DNA of 64,000 nucleotides from Halomonas zincidurans B6 (GCF_000731955.1 NZ_JNCK01000001.1:1426001-1490000); one strand, 5' to 3'; counted from the stretch's first letter, positions 44,036 to 53,596 are shown. Notes: a model not told the origin generated them from the sequence alone. Translations and numbers: made by a program.

Positions 44036-45322
44036 TCACAGCCTCAGGTCGGCCCCGCCCCGGGGCAGGGCGTACTTCAGGTCGTAGAGCACGTGCGACG
44101 GCTTGCCCCAGGCGCGTAGACGCTGCACGCCCAGATCGCAGAACTCGCGGTGGGCCACGGCCAGAATCACGGCATCGTAGGCGCCGTCCTGTGGCTGATC
44201 CACCGGGCGGATGCCGTACTCATGCACTGCGTCGTCCTTGTTGGCGCGCGGATCGTAGACGTCCACCGCGACATTGTAGTCGGCCAGCTCCTTGAGAATG
44301 TCCACCACTCGTGTGTTGCGCAGGTCCGGGCAGTTCTCCTTGAAGGTCAGCCCCAGCACCAGCACTCGCGCTCCTTGTACATGGATGCGTTGCTTGACCA
44401 TCTGCTTGACGAGCTGACTGGCGACATAAGCCCCCATGCCGTCGTTGATGCGCCGCCCCGATAGGATGACTTCGGGGTGATAACCGACCTGCTGAGCCTT
44501 GTGCGTCAGATAGTAGGGGTCGACACCGATGCAGTGGCCGCCGACCAGGCCGGGGCGGAAGGGCAAGAAGTTCCACTTGGTGCCGGCGGCCTGCAGCACT
44601 TCTTCGGTATCGATACCCAGGCGATTGAAAATCACCGCCAGCTCGTTGATCAGCGCGATGTTCACGTCGCGTTGGGTGTTCTCGATCACCTTGGCGGCTT
44701 CCGCCACGCGGATAGAACTGGCCCTGAAGGTGCCGGCCTCGATCACCAGGGAATAGAGTTCGTCGACGAACGCCGCCACCTGGGGGGTCGAGCCCGAAGT
44801 CACCTTCTTGATGGAGGTGACACGATGCGCCTTGTCGCCCGGGTTGATACGCTCGGGACTATATCCGGCGAAGAAATCGACGTTGTAGGTCAGGCCGGAG
44901 ATCCGCTCGATCACCGGGATGCAGTCCTCCTCGGTGGCGCCGGGATAGACCGTCGATTCATAGATCACGACATCGCCCTTGGTGATGACCTTGCCCAACG
45001 TCTCGCTGGCCTTGAGGAGTGGCGTAAGATCGGGGCAATGGCGGTCGTCAATCGGGGTCGGCACGGTGACGATGTATACGTTGCACTCGCGTAGCCGGTC
45101 GAGATCGCTGGAGAAGCTTAGTTGCGATGCCTGAGAGAGCAGTTCCGGCTCGACCTCCAATGTCATGTCGATTCCCGCGTTCAGCTGATCGATGCGCTGG
45201 GTCTTGATATCGAAGCCCCGGGTGGGGAGCTTCTTGCCGAACTCTACCGCCAGGGGCAGACCCACATAGCCAAGGCCGATGATTCCCAGGCGTACCTCTT
45301 TCATACCGAATTTCATTTCCAT
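44036..45322 (-). CDS. tviB: UDP-N-acetyl-hexosamine 6-dehydrogenase (TviB/WbpO-like)
   Basis: A protein of about 428 residues of the UDP-glucose/GDP-mannose dehydrogenase family. It has the NAD motif GIIGLGYVGLPLAVEF, the central YSPERINPGD block, the catalytic cysteine in GLVGGHCIGVDPYYLT, and the C-terminal FKENCPDLRNT. These blocks match TviB and WbpO, which oxidise UDP-GlcNAc or UDP-GalNAc to the uronic acid. Several starts are possible between 45385 and 45304; I use the ATG at 45322. It begins close to the end of the capD-like gene, so they form one operon. A TviC-like epimerase is encoded divergently at 47949. Confidence 0.9.
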   Translation of the reverse strand: MEMKFGMKEVRLGIIGLGYVGLPLAVEFGKKLPTRGFDIKTQRIDQLNAGIDMTLEVEPELLSQASQLSFSSDLDRLRECNVYIVTVPTPIDDRHCPDLTPLLKASETLGKVITKGDVVIYESTVYPGATEEDCIPVIERISGLTYNVDFFAGYSPERINPGDKAHRVTSIKKVTSGSTPQVAAFVDELYSLVIEAGTFRASSIRVAEAAKVIENTQRDVNIALINELAVIFNRLGIDTEEVLQAAGTKWNFLPFRPGLVGGHCIGVDPYYLTHKAQQVGYHPEVILSGRRINDGMGAYVASQLVKQMVKQRIHVQGARVLVLGLTFKENCPDLRNTRVVDILKELADYNVAVDVYDPRANKDDAVHEYGIRPVDQPQDGAYDAVILAVAHREFCDLGVQRLRAWGKPSHVLYDLKYALPRGGADLRL

Positions 45323-45378
45323 TGGTTTCGAATCCAGGCAACGTTTCACGGTCGGGGTTGGCATGGGCGTACCCCGGC

Positions 45379-47391
45379 TCACCATTTCACCGATGAGGCG
45401 GCCGGTCGTACGAACCCGACCGATTCATCTTTGGTTTCCGGTTCTGGCTCTGCCCGGGGCTCTGGCAACGGAATCACCTGGTTGAGCGCAAAGGGGGCGA
45501 ACTCGTGTTCCAGCCACACCAGGTCCACTATCGGACCTTCGGGGTGGTAGGCGGCGGGCGCTTCCAGCAGCAGATTGCGGATGAGGTCATGTCGGCCGCT
45601 CGAAATGGCGGCATGCAGGCGCTGCAGATAGTCCTCGAGCTTGGCCCATTCCCAGTAAGTTTCCCGCGCGCTCATGATGCGTGGATGGTCGGTGTCGGTG
45701 ACGTCGTCATCGATCAGCAACTCTTCATAGAGCTTTTCGCCAGGGCGTAGCCCGGTGTAGACGATCTCGATATCGCCCTCTGGAGTCTCCGCGTTCTGCA
45801 CCTCGAGGCCGGACAGGCGCACCATATGGGCGGCCAGCTCGCTGATCTTCACCGGCTCGCCCATGTCGAGGACGAAGACCTCGCCACCACGCCCCATGGC
45901 ACCGGCCTGGATCACCAGTTGGGCGGCTTCGGGAATGGTCATGAAATAGCGGGTAATGTCGGGATGGGTCACGGTAATCGGCCCACCCTCCTTGATCTGG
46001 CGACGGAACAGCGGCACCACGGAGCCGGACGAGCCAAGCACGTTGCCGAAGCGGACCATGCAGAAGCGCGTGGCATCCTGGCGGTCGGCAAGCGCCTGGC
46101 ATGTCAGTTCGGCTAGACGTTTGGTAGTGCCCATGACATTGGTGGGGCGTACCGCCTTGTCGGAAGACACCAGGACGAAGGTTTCCACTCCGCAATCGAT
46201 TGCCGCCTGCGCGGTTTCCAGGGTGCCGAAGACATTGTTGCGGATGCCTTCCAGCGTGTTGTGCTCGACCATGGGCACGTGCTTGTAGGCTGCGGCATGG
46301 TAGATGGTCTGTACGCCAAAGGTGCCTAGAACAACATCGAGACGCTGGCGCTGCTGTACCGAACCGAGCAGTGCCTTGATTGACACTGATATCCCTGCGG
46401 CCTGGGCAAGACGCAGCAATTCACTCTCTATGTGATACAGCGAGTATTCGCAGACTTCGAACAGAAGCAGCTGACGCGGCCGCTGCTGCAGAACCTGACG
46501 GCAGAGCTCGGAGCCGATCGACCCGCCCGCGCCGGTCACGAGCACGACTTTGTCGCGTATGTTGGCGTCCAGCAGCGTCTGGTTCGGCGGCACCGGATCG
46601 CGTCCCAGCAGATCCTCCACCGTGACATCGCGGATCTCGTTGATGCGCGCGCGCCCGGCAATGACGTCATCCATGGCGGGAACGGTCTGGACCGGTACTG
46701 CCAAGGGTTCCAGCCGCTTGAGGATTTCCCGGCGGCGCGTGCGGGGCGCGCTGGGAATGGCCAGCAGAACGCGTTTGACGCCGTAATCCCTGATCAGCCG
46801 GGGCAACTCGACGGGTGAGTAGACCCGGAGCCCCTCAACATAGGTGGCGTGCATGCCGCGCCAGTCGTCAATGAAGCCTACCGGCGCATATTCGCAACCA
46901 TGGCGCAAGGAGGCGACCAATTGGGAGCCGGCGGCGCCGGCGCCATAAATCACGATGCGGGTCTTGTGTCGCATCAAGCTGCGAAGGTACAGGCTACGCA
47001 TAAAGACACGAACGCCGCCTATGGCCAGCAGGGCGAGCATGGCATAGATGACGGGCAGCGAGACGGGAGTTGGAAGACCCAGCAAATAACCGGAAATGCC
47101 CAGCGCCACTGCGGAGCTCACCACGCCGACGAGAATCGCCTGCATGGCCTTCTGACTCATGTAGCGAATCACTGCACGATAAAAACCCAGGCGCGCGAAA
47201 ATGCCCAGGCTCACCGGCACTGTTATCAGCAGCACCAGCCAAGTGCGTAACTCATAAGCGAGTGACCAGCTATCCAGGCGCAACAATAGTGCCATGAAAA
47301 AGCTTGTTATAAGCAAGCTGGTGTCCACCAATAGCTGTATCAGGCGTTTATAGCTTCGCGGCAGGCGAAATATACGGTGAAATAGAAGCAT
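45379..47391 (-). CDS. Nucleoside-diphosphate-sugar 4,6-dehydratase, membrane-bound (WbpM/CapD-like)
   Basis: A 670-residue protein. Four N-terminal membrane helices (residues 15-135) are followed by a first Rossmann-like domain (IVIYGAGAAGSQLV) and then a catalytic SDR domain with VTGAGGSIGSELCRQ. The active site is SSDKAVRPTNVMGTTK, where Met replaces the usual Tyr as in WbpM. These enzymes dehydrate UDP-GlcNAc to a 4-keto-6-deoxy sugar, the precursor of QuiNAc, FucNAc and bacillosamine types. That fits the PglC-type initiating transferase of this locus. It is the first gene of the minus-strand operon. The last 50 residues are Pro/Glu-rich. Confidence 0.93.
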   Translation of the reverse strand: MLLFHRIFRLPRSYKRLIQLLVDTSLLITSFFMALLLRLDSWSLAYELRTWLVLLITVPVSLGIFARLGFYRAVIRYMSQKAMQAILVGVVSSAVALGISGYLLGLPTPVSLPVIYAMLALLAIGGVRVFMRSLYLRSLMRHKTRIVIYGAGAAGSQLVASLRHGCEYAPVGFIDDWRGMHATYVEGLRVYSPVELPRLIRDYGVKRVLLAIPSAPRTRRREILKRLEPLAVPVQTVPAMDDVIAGRARINEIRDVTVEDLLGRDPVPPNQTLLDANIRDKVVLVTGAGGSIGSELCRQVLQQRPRQLLLFEVCEYSLYHIESELLRLAQAAGISVSIKALLGSVQQRQRLDVVLGTFGVQTIYHAAAYKHVPMVEHNTLEGIRNNVFGTLETAQAAIDCGVETFVLVSSDKAVRPTNVMGTTKRLAELTCQALADRQDATRFCMVRFGNVLGSSGSVVPLFRRQIKEGGPITVTHPDITRYFMTIPEAAQLVIQAGAMGRGGEVFVLDMGEPVKISELAAHMVRLSGLEVQNAETPEGDIEIVYTGLRPGEKLYEELLIDDDVTDTDHPRIMSARETYWEWAKLEDYLQRLHAAISSGRHDLIRNLLLEAPAAYHPEGPIVDLVWLEHEFAPFALNQVIPLPEPRAEPEPETKDESVGFVRPAASSVKW

Positions 47392-47948
47392 CTTGGCATT
47401 CCCTTTAGACAGAAGATGGCGCCTGGCGATTATGTGGAAAAAAGTGAGTGCGCATCACTTTTGAGGTGGATTACATAAGCTCCAGTTGTTCCGCGCCTCG
47501 AATTCTTGGCGGAGAAAGACGTCTATTTACCGATGCTCTAATGCCTGGCATTACCTTTTTCCTTTTTATGAATAACTTTTTCTAATTTTTCGTGTAAGCG
47601 GTTTTGTTAATACCCTAACCCTCTAGCTGTGGTTTTTACCCATGGCCTTGCATAATACACTCAGGGCCTGCTACTTGCCTCGCTCGCTGTTTTCGAAATA
47701 AAAGTGGGCTGGCGGGCAGTTTTTTTCTATCATGTTTTTGGCGTGGCGTCCTTGTTCAAGAGTAAAAGGTAAAGTCGTAATTCCCAAGCTGAAATTTCTC
47801 AATCACAGGCGTCGGTGTTGTATTAGGTGTTTAATATAACGCTAGTGAGTTGCTGGTTGATTTGTCTAGAAGTTTTCGGCTGCTGGGGGTGAGGGGTGTA
47901 GTTATTTGGAATGATATGAGACGACATACAATCAATGGATCAGTGACT
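47392..47948. other. Divergent intergenic region between two sugar-nucleotide operons
   Basis: A 557-bp AT-rich gap between the minus-strand wbpM/capD-like gene and the plus-strand tviC-like gene, so it must hold promoters for both. No gene is convincing; the frame extending the tviC-like gene upstream to 47850 is not supported by composition. No second ops element was seen on either strand. A dyad at 47440-47462 is listed separately. Confidence 0.6.
47440..47462. promoter_or_regulatory. Dyad-symmetric site upstream of the wbpM/capD-like gene
   Basis: AAAAGTGA and TCACTTTT, exact complements, flank the short palindrome TGCGCA, giving a 23-bp nearly perfect dyad 49 bases upstream of the start codon. 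The size and symmetry suit a homodimeric regulator. The binding protein is unknown. Confidence 0.45.
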
Positions 47949-49022
47949 ATGACTAATTACGAACGACTCCAGAAAGACTTGGTGCAGAATCCACGTACCT
48001 GGCTAATCAGCGGCGTGGCGGGCTTCATTGGTTCCAATCTTCTGGAGACGCTACTCAGACTCGACCAGACCGTCGTAGGCTTGGATAACTTCGCCACCGG
48101 CCATCGGCGTAACCTCGACGAGGTCCGTGATCTAGTCAGCGCCGAGCAATGGGCTCGCTTCAAGCTGCACGCAGGGGACATACGCGAACCGGACGATTGC
48201 CAACGGGTGATGGCAGGCGTCGATCATGTGCTGCACCAGGCAGCGCTCGGCTCGGTGCCTCGTTCGCTGAAGGACCCACTGACCACCAATGCCGTCAATA
48301 TAGACGGCTTTCTCAACATGCTGATGGCGGCAAGCGACGCGAAGGTGAAGAGCTTCGTCTATGCCGCGTCGAGCTCCAGCTATGGTGACCATCCTGGTCT
48401 GCCCAAGGTGGAAGGGGTGATCGGCAGGCCGCTTTCACCCTACGCGGTGACCAAGTATGTCAACGAGCTGTACGCAGAGGTGTTCGCGCGCTGCTATGGC
48501 TGCAAGACCGTTGGCCTGCGTTACTTCAATGTCTTCGGGCCGAGACAGGACCCCGATGGCGCGTACGCGGCCGTCATTCCCAAGTGGACCGCGTCCATGC
48601 TCACCGGGGAGACGGTCTACATCAATGGCGACGGTGAAACCAGTCGTGATTTTTGCTTCGTCGACAACGCCGTTCAGGCCAATCTACTGGCTGCACTCTG
48701 CGACGATGACATTCGTGGCGAAGTGTTCAATGTTGCAGTCAATGCGCGGACCACGCTCAACGATCTGTTTGTGCATCTGCGCAACGCGCTGTCCGAGCAT
48801 GGCATTCACTATGAGCGGCCACCAGTCTGCCGTGATTTTCGTCCCGGTGATGTGCGCCACTCCCAGGCGGATATCAGCAAGGCATCCGAGATGCTCGGCT
48901 ACGCGCCGAGCCACGTCATTGCCGAAGGAATCCACGAGGCGATGCCCTGGTATGTCGCGTTCTTTCGCAAGGCACCCCTGAGCACTAATAGCCGCCAGGT
49001 TTCCAGTGACTGGCTTCAATAG
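47949..49022 (+). CDS. tviC: UDP-N-acetylglucosamine 4-epimerase (TviC/WbpP-like)
   Basis: A 357-residue extended SDR with SGVAGFIGSNLLE at the NAD site, the ALGSVPRSLKDP block, AASSSSYGDHP and the catalytic SPYAVTKY. These are the features of WbpP and TviC, which interconvert UDP-GlcNAc and UDP-GalNAc (or their uronic acids). With the TviB-like dehydrogenase it would make UDP-GalNAcA, as in Vi antigen and Pseudomonas O6 synthesis. The ATG at 47949 follows a GGA and starts the usual conserved region; longer upstream frames look spurious. It is followed after 14 bases by galE. Confidence 0.92.
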   Translation: MTNYERLQKDLVQNPRTWLISGVAGFIGSNLLETLLRLDQTVVGLDNFATGHRRNLDEVRDLVSAEQWARFKLHAGDIREPDDCQRVMAGVDHVLHQAALGSVPRSLKDPLTTNAVNIDGFLNMLMAASDAKVKSFVYAASSSSYGDHPGLPKVEGVIGRPLSPYAVTKYVNELYAEVFARCYGCKTVGLRYFNVFGPRQDPDGAYAAVIPKWTASMLTGETVYINGDGETSRDFCFVDNAVQANLLAALCDDDIRGEVFNVAVNARTTLNDLFVHLRNALSEHGIHYERPPVCRDFRPGDVRHSQADISKASEMLGYAPSHVIAEGIHEAMPWYVAFFRKAPLSTNSRQVSSDWLQ

Positions 49023-49036
49023 CAGGGAGTTGGACA

Positions 49037-50056
49037 ATGAAGATTCTGGTGACTGGTGGTGCCGGCTATATTGGTTCCCATGCCGTACTGGCCCTGCTCG
49101 AAGCAGGGCATCGAGTGGTAGTGGTCGATAGTCTGGTCAATTCCTCACGGGAGGCGCTTAGACGCGTGGAGCGTCTGAGCGGCTGCAAGCTTGTCTTTGT
49201 GCAGGGGGATATCCGCGACCGCGCGCTGCTGGGCGATCTGTTTGCGACGCACGGCATCGAGGCCGTGATGCACTTTGCTGGCCTGAAAGCAGTGGGAGAG
49301 AGTGTCTCCAAGCCACTGGACTACTATGCGAGCAATGTCAGCGGGAGTATCACGCTGTGTCAGGCGATGGCGACGGCCGGCGTGTTTCGGCTGGCCTTCA
49401 GTTCCTCGGCGACGGTCTACGGTGAGCCGCATGACACTCCAATACGTGAGGATTTTCCCACCGGCATGCCGGCCAATCCGTATGGCCGTTCCAAATTGAT
49501 GGTCGAAGAGGTTCTCGAGGATGTCGCGCATAGCGATGCGCGCTGGTCGATCGCCGTGCTGCGCTACTTCAACCCCGCCGGGGCCCACGAGAGTGGCGAG
49601 ATCGGTGAGGACCCGCGAGACATCCCCAACAACCTTTTGCCCTATATCGCGCAGGTGGCCATTGGCAGACGTGAAAGGCTCACCGTCTTCGGCGACGATT
49701 ATGCAACGCCGGACGGTACCGGCGTGCGCGATTATATCCATGTCGTCGATCTGGCCGAGGGGCACCTCAAGGCGCTGGATCTATTGCAGCGCCAGAGCGG
49801 CATTCATGTCTGGAACTTGGGCACGGGCCGAGGCTATTCCGTGCTCGAGATGATCAAGGCCTTCGAACAGGCCAGTGAGCGGTCGGTCGCTTATGCCATC
49901 GGACCGCGCCGCGATGGCGACATTGCCGCTTGCTGGGCCGACCCGGGAAAGGCGCGGAAAGAGCTCGGCTGGCATGCGCAGCGCGGGCTGGACGCGATGA
50001 TGGCCGATACATGGCGTTGGCAGTCACGCCATCCGGACGGCTATCGTGACGCCTGA
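49037..50056 (+). CDS. galE: UDP-glucose 4-epimerase
   Basis: A 339-residue SDR epimerase with VTGGAGYIGSHAV at the NAD site, HFAGLKAVGES, SSSATVYGEP and the catalytic NPYGRSK. It converts UDP-glucose to UDP-galactose. AGCAGGGAG lies before the ATG at 49037. It is the second gene of the short plus-strand unit with the tviC-like gene, ends in a strong hairpin, and so marks the right border of the exopolysaccharide locus. Confidence 0.95.
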   Translation: MKILVTGGAGYIGSHAVLALLEAGHRVVVVDSLVNSSREALRRVERLSGCKLVFVQGDIRDRALLGDLFATHGIEAVMHFAGLKAVGESVSKPLDYYASNVSGSITLCQAMATAGVFRLAFSSSATVYGEPHDTPIREDFPTGMPANPYGRSKLMVEEVLEDVAHSDARWSIAVLRYFNPAGAHESGEIGEDPRDIPNNLLPYIAQVAIGRRERLTVFGDDYATPDGTGVRDYIHVVDLAEGHLKALDLLQRQSGIHVWNLGTGRGYSVLEMIKAFEQASERSVAYAIGPRRDGDIAACWADPGKARKELGWHAQRGLDAMMADTWRWQSRHPDGYRDA

Positions 50057-50067
50057 TTCGGCCCTGT

Positions 50068-50093
50068 CGATGCCCATCGAGCGATGGGCATCG
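50068..50093. terminator. Hairpin between convergent galE and leucine dehydrogenase genes
   Basis: A perfect 12-bp stem (CGATGCCCATCG and its complement) with a 2-base loop, located 12 bases after the galE stop and 18 bases before the end of the convergent gene. The T-run on the plus strand is weak (GCGTTTCG), but the position suggests a terminator that serves both directions. Confidence 0.65.
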
Positions 50094-50110
50094 CGTTTCG
50101 TCGCGGGCCG

Positions 50111-51169
50111 CTAGGTCGCCGAAGTGTGGCGCTTGACGAACCGTTCCTCGGCCAGGCGATCGGCGATCGCAACGGGTGGCAGGCCTTCGCGGCCGGCACG
50201 CTCGAGTATCGTTTCAAGGGTGCGTTCGATGCCGGCGATATGCGCCATGACCCGTCGACGGTCGTTGTCGGCGCGGCGTTGCCAGGCGACTTCGATGACC
50301 CCGCCGGCATTGGCGACATAATCCGGCACGTAGACGATGCCACGCGCATGCAATTGCTCGGCGCAGGCCGGTTCGGCGAGCTGGTCGTTGGCGGCGCCGA
50401 CGACGATGCGCGCCTGCAAGCGCCGGCAGACCTCGGCGTTGAGGACATCGCCCATCGCGCAAGGCGCGAAGATATCCGCGTCGACATCGAAGATCGCCTT
50501 GGGCGCGACGACGCGGGCGTCGACGTGCCGGGCCAGGCTGTTGACGGCGTGGCTGTCGACGTCGCTGAGCACCAGTCGCGCTCCGGCCTCATGAAGATAG
50601 CGGGCGAGCCGGGCGCCGACGTGGCCAACGCCCTGAATCGCCACCTGCACACCGCGCAGCTCCTCCTTCCCCAGCGCATGGCGGACCGCGCCGCGCATGG
50701 CGTTGTAGACGCCCCAGGCTGTGAAGGGTGACGGGTCGCCGCCCGCGCCGGCGGGATTTCTGAGCCCCATGACATGGGGGGTGACCCGTGCCAGTGCCTG
50801 CATGTCCGCCGCATTGCTGCCGAGATCCTCGGCAGCGATATAGCGGCCGTTAAGCGAATCGATAAGATGGCCCATGGCTTCGAGCAACGCCGGCGTCTTG
50901 TCGTAGCGCGGATCGGCGATGATCACCGCCTTGCCGCCGCCGTGAGATAGATCGGCCAGCGCCGACTTGAAGGTCATGGTTCGCGATGATCTCAGGACAT
51001 TGCCGAGCGCCTGGGCGTCGTTGCGGTAAGGATGTATCTGCAGGCCGCCGAGCGCCGGGCCTAGGTAGCTGTTGTGAATGGCGATAATGGCCTTGAGTCC
51101 GCTGAGCGGGTCGTGGGCGAAGACGACCTGCTCATGGTCGCGGAATTCGGCATGGTCAAAGATCGACAT
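50111..51169 (-). CDS. Leucine dehydrogenase (Glu/Leu/Phe/Val dehydrogenase family)
   Basis: A 352-residue amino-acid dehydrogenase that interconverts branched-chain amino acids and 2-oxoacids with NAD. The substrate lysine (K68 in MTFKSALADL) and catalytic lysine (K80 in SHGGGKAVI) are present, as is the NAD motif GVGHVG. The length and the SHGGGKA sequence fit leucine dehydrogenase better than hexameric glutamate dehydrogenases. AGAGGA precedes the ATG. It is a single gene, convergent with galE. Confidence 0.92.
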   Translation of the reverse strand: MSIFDHAEFRDHEQVVFAHDPLSGLKAIIAIHNSYLGPALGGLQIHPYRNDAQALGNVLRSSRTMTFKSALADLSHGGGKAVIIADPRYDKTPALLEAMGHLIDSLNGRYIAAEDLGSNAADMQALARVTPHVMGLRNPAGAGGDPSPFTAWGVYNAMRGAVRHALGKEELRGVQVAIQGVGHVGARLARYLHEAGARLVLSDVDSHAVNSLARHVDARVVAPKAIFDVDADIFAPCAMGDVLNAEVCRRLQARIVVGAANDQLAEPACAEQLHARGIVYVPDYVANAGGVIEVAWQRRADNDRRRVMAHIAGIERTLETILERAGREGLPPVAIADRLAEERFVKRHTSAT

Positions 51170-51405
51170 TATTGTTGTTCCTCTCTTATGGAGGTTCCGC
51201 CCGGGGCCGGCAAAGCAAGGAGTCGACTTTCCACCCGCCCGTTCTCACTCAAGCCTAGGGCAGTGTTGGCCTGTTGTCCCGGTTTGGGGCGACGGTGGCG
51301 TTGGTGTTACAACTATCGGCTATTACGTACAGTGCCGATGCCGGACCTCGACAGCAAGCCGAAGCAGGAAGCAACGCCAAGACAAGCCGGACACAGGAGC
51401 CTTCA

Positions 51406-51681
51406 ATGGATTCAAAGTGTTGTGTAAAGGCCTTGGTCAATGGCCAGGTACAGGGGGTGAGCTATCGTGCGGCGGTCCAGGAACGCGCGCTCACCTCGAA
51501 CGTGACGGGCTATGCCCAGAATCTGCTCGACGGTCGGGTGGAAGTGCTGCTGTGTGGCGATCGCGAGGCGGTCAACGCGCTCACCGAATGGCTCTGGCAG
51601 GGGCCACCGGCAGCGCGGGTGACCCATGTCGAATTGCAGGGCGTGGAGTGGCGCGATCGCGCCAGCTTCGTGATCCGCTAG
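51406..51681 (+). CDS. acyP: Acylphosphatase
   Basis: A 91-residue acylphosphatase that hydrolyses acyl phosphates such as carbamoyl phosphate and 1,3-bisphosphoglycerate. The phosphate-binding loop GQVQGVSYR carries catalytic Arg21 and the second catalytic residue Asn39 is in GYAQNLLDGRVEV. AGGAG lies six bases before the ATG at 51406, which sets the start; the longer upstream frame is not supported. It converges with the nucleoside hydrolase gene, leaving only seven bases between the stops. Confidence 0.93.
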   Translation: MDSKCCVKALVNGQVQGVSYRAAVQERALTSNVTGYAQNLLDGRVEVLLCGDREAVNALTEWLWQGPPAARVTHVELQGVEWRDRASFVIR

Positions 51682-51688
51682 CGGCGTC

Positions 51689-52630
51689 TCAGCTCAGGGT
51701 CTCGACGATCCACTCGACGACTGCCGGGCCGTTGGCGTTCAGACACACCTGGACCTGCGGCGTGCGCGACCAATGCTCGGCGATGAACGGACGATCCGCC
51801 GGCGCGAAGATCGTCTGGCCTTCAGCGTCGCCTTCGGTAACGACCGTGAGATGTCCATCGACCGCGGTGAACAGCTCGGGCTTCATCAGCCAGGCCAGCG
51901 CGCAGCTGTCGTGCGGGCAGCAGCCGTCGAAGCCCAGCGCCTGCTGGTAGAACGCCTTGTAGAACTCGTAGCTGCCGGCAAGGACCTCACCGAGCTTGCC
52001 TTGACCGGCGGCGATCCTGGCCATCGAATCGGGGTCGAGCACGCAACGATGGGTGGCATCCAGCCCCACCAGCGTCAACGGCCACCCGGCGGTGAGCACG
52101 CGCTGTCCGGCGTGAGGGTCGTTGAACAGGTTGGCTTCGGCGACCGGCGTGACGTTGCCGCCTTCGCGAATCGAGCCGCCCATCACCACCACCCGCCTGA
52201 CACGTTCGACGATGCTCGGGTCGAGTTGCAGAGCCGCGGCCAGGTTGCCCAGTGGACCCACCGCGACCAGGGTAATCTCGCCGGGGCGCGCATTGACCTG
52301 CTCGACGATGAACTGCGCCGCGCTGAGGGTCTCGGCACGGCCCTGGACCTCGGGCAGCTCGATATTGCCCAGGCCGTTGTCGCCGTGAATATGCTTGGGC
52401 GGCGGGAAGCGCGTCTTGACCAGGGGGCCGGCCGCGCCCTGGGCGACCGGGATGCGCTGCCCGGCCAGTTCGGCAAGCAGCAATGCGTTATGGGTCGCCG
52501 TGGTGACGTCGACGTTGCCGTAGGTGGTGGTCATTCCGAGGAGTTCGATCTCCGGATGGGCGAGGGCGATGGCGATGGCCTGGGCGTCGTCGACCCCCGG
52601 GTCGGTATCGAAGATGATCGGTGTCGGCAT
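51689..52630 (-). CDS. Ribonucleoside hydrolase
   Basis: A 313-residue inosine/uridine-preferring nucleoside hydrolase. The calcium-binding cluster DTDPGVDDA is at residues 8-16, and the region VVVMGGS and the C-terminal PHDSCALAWL complete the active site. It splits nucleosides to base and ribose. AAAGGA lies before the ATG. It is 46 bases downstream of a ribokinase gene, which would phosphorylate the released ribose, so the two form a salvage operon. Confidence 0.94.
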   Translation of the reverse strand: MPTPIIFDTDPGVDDAQAIAIALAHPEIELLGMTTTYGNVDVTTATHNALLLAELAGQRIPVAQGAAGPLVKTRFPPPKHIHGDNGLGNIELPEVQGRAETLSAAQFIVEQVNARPGEITLVAVGPLGNLAAALQLDPSIVERVRRVVVMGGSIREGGNVTPVAEANLFNDPHAGQRVLTAGWPLTLVGLDATHRCVLDPDSMARIAAGQGKLGEVLAGSYEFYKAFYQQALGFDGCCPHDSCALAWLMKPELFTAVDGHLTVVTEGDAEGQTIFAPADRPFIAEHWSRTPQVQVCLNANGPAVVEWIVETLS

Positions 52631-52675
52631 GTGAGAATCCTTTGGTTGAATTGTCGCGGTGCGTGTAGTCGCTAC

Positions 52676-53596
52676 TCAGTCGGCGTCTATCGTCAGCTCG
52701 TCCCAGTGGCTGGCGGCATCCTTGACCTCGCTGAGCACGGGAATGCTGGGCGCGGCGCCCTCGCGCTGCACGCACAGCGCCGAGGCGGCGCTGGCCAGCC
52801 GCAACGCGGCACAAGTGTCGTGAGCGTGCTGAAGGGCGGCCATGTAATAGCCGATGAAGGTGTCACCGGCCGCGGTGGTGTCGCGCGCTGCGACCCTGTG
52901 CGCCGCGAGCCTCAGGCGCTGGCTGTCGCTCTGGTAGCAGACCCCGTCGCCGCCCAGCGTGAGGACTATTTCGCTGCCCGGCAACTTGCGCGAAAGCGCA
53001 TCGAGCAACCGCTCGATCGCATCGTGTTCGTCGAGTTCGACCAGTGCTGCCGCTTCGCCGCGATTGAGGAATAAAAGCCGGCAATGCTCGAGGGGCAGGC
53101 GCAGCACATTGGCGGCCATGGGGGCGGGGTTGAAGGCAAGTTGCATGCCCTTGTCGGCCGCGCTGACCATCAGTTTGTCGAGCGCGTTGCACTCGTTCTG
53201 CAGCAGCAGCCAGTCGCCTTCGGTGGCCGTGGCGAGCAGGGTCGTGTGCTGGGCATCGGTAAAGTCATGATTGGCGCCGGGATGGAGGATGATCGAGTTC
53301 TCGCCGTGGTCGTCGACCTGGATCAGCGCATGACCGCTGGGTTCGGCGTTCAATTCGATAGACGCCGTGTCGACGCCGGCCGCGGAGAGCGTTTCCAGGA
53401 CCCAGCGGTCGGCCCGGCCGAGCCGCCCCCAGTGGGTGACGTTACCGCCGGCGCGGGCCACGGCGAGCGACTGGTTGGCGCCCTTGCCACCCAGCACCTG
53501 GCGATAGCCATGGCTGGTCAGGGTTTCCCCCGGGCGAACCAGATGCGGGACGCGATAGACATGGTCGATATTGATCGAGCCATAGTTGTAGAGCAT
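52676..53596 (-). CDS. rbsK: Ribokinase (PfkB family)
   Basis: A 306-residue sugar kinase with the N-terminal PfkB signature VLGGKGANQSLAVARAG and the C-terminal DTTAAGDTFIGY, whose Asp is the catalytic base next to the anion hole. It phosphorylates ribose to ribose 5-phosphate. GGAGG lies four bases before the ATG at 53596, which fixes the start; the frame is open to 53722 but the extra leader is not supported. It is co-directional with the nucleoside hydrolase gene. Confidence 0.92.
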   Translation of the reverse strand: MLYNYGSINIDHVYRVPHLVRPGETLTSHGYRQVLGGKGANQSLAVARAGGNVTHWGRLGRADRWVLETLSAAGVDTASIELNAEPSGHALIQVDDHGENSIILHPGANHDFTDAQHTTLLATATEGDWLLLQNECNALDKLMVSAADKGMQLAFNPAPMAANVLRLPLEHCRLLFLNRGEAAALVELDEHDAIERLLDALSRKLPGSEIVLTLGGDGVCYQSDSQRLRLAAHRVAARDTTAAGDTFIGYYMAALQHAHDTCAALRLASAASALCVQREGAAPSIPVLSEVKDAASHWDELTIDAD

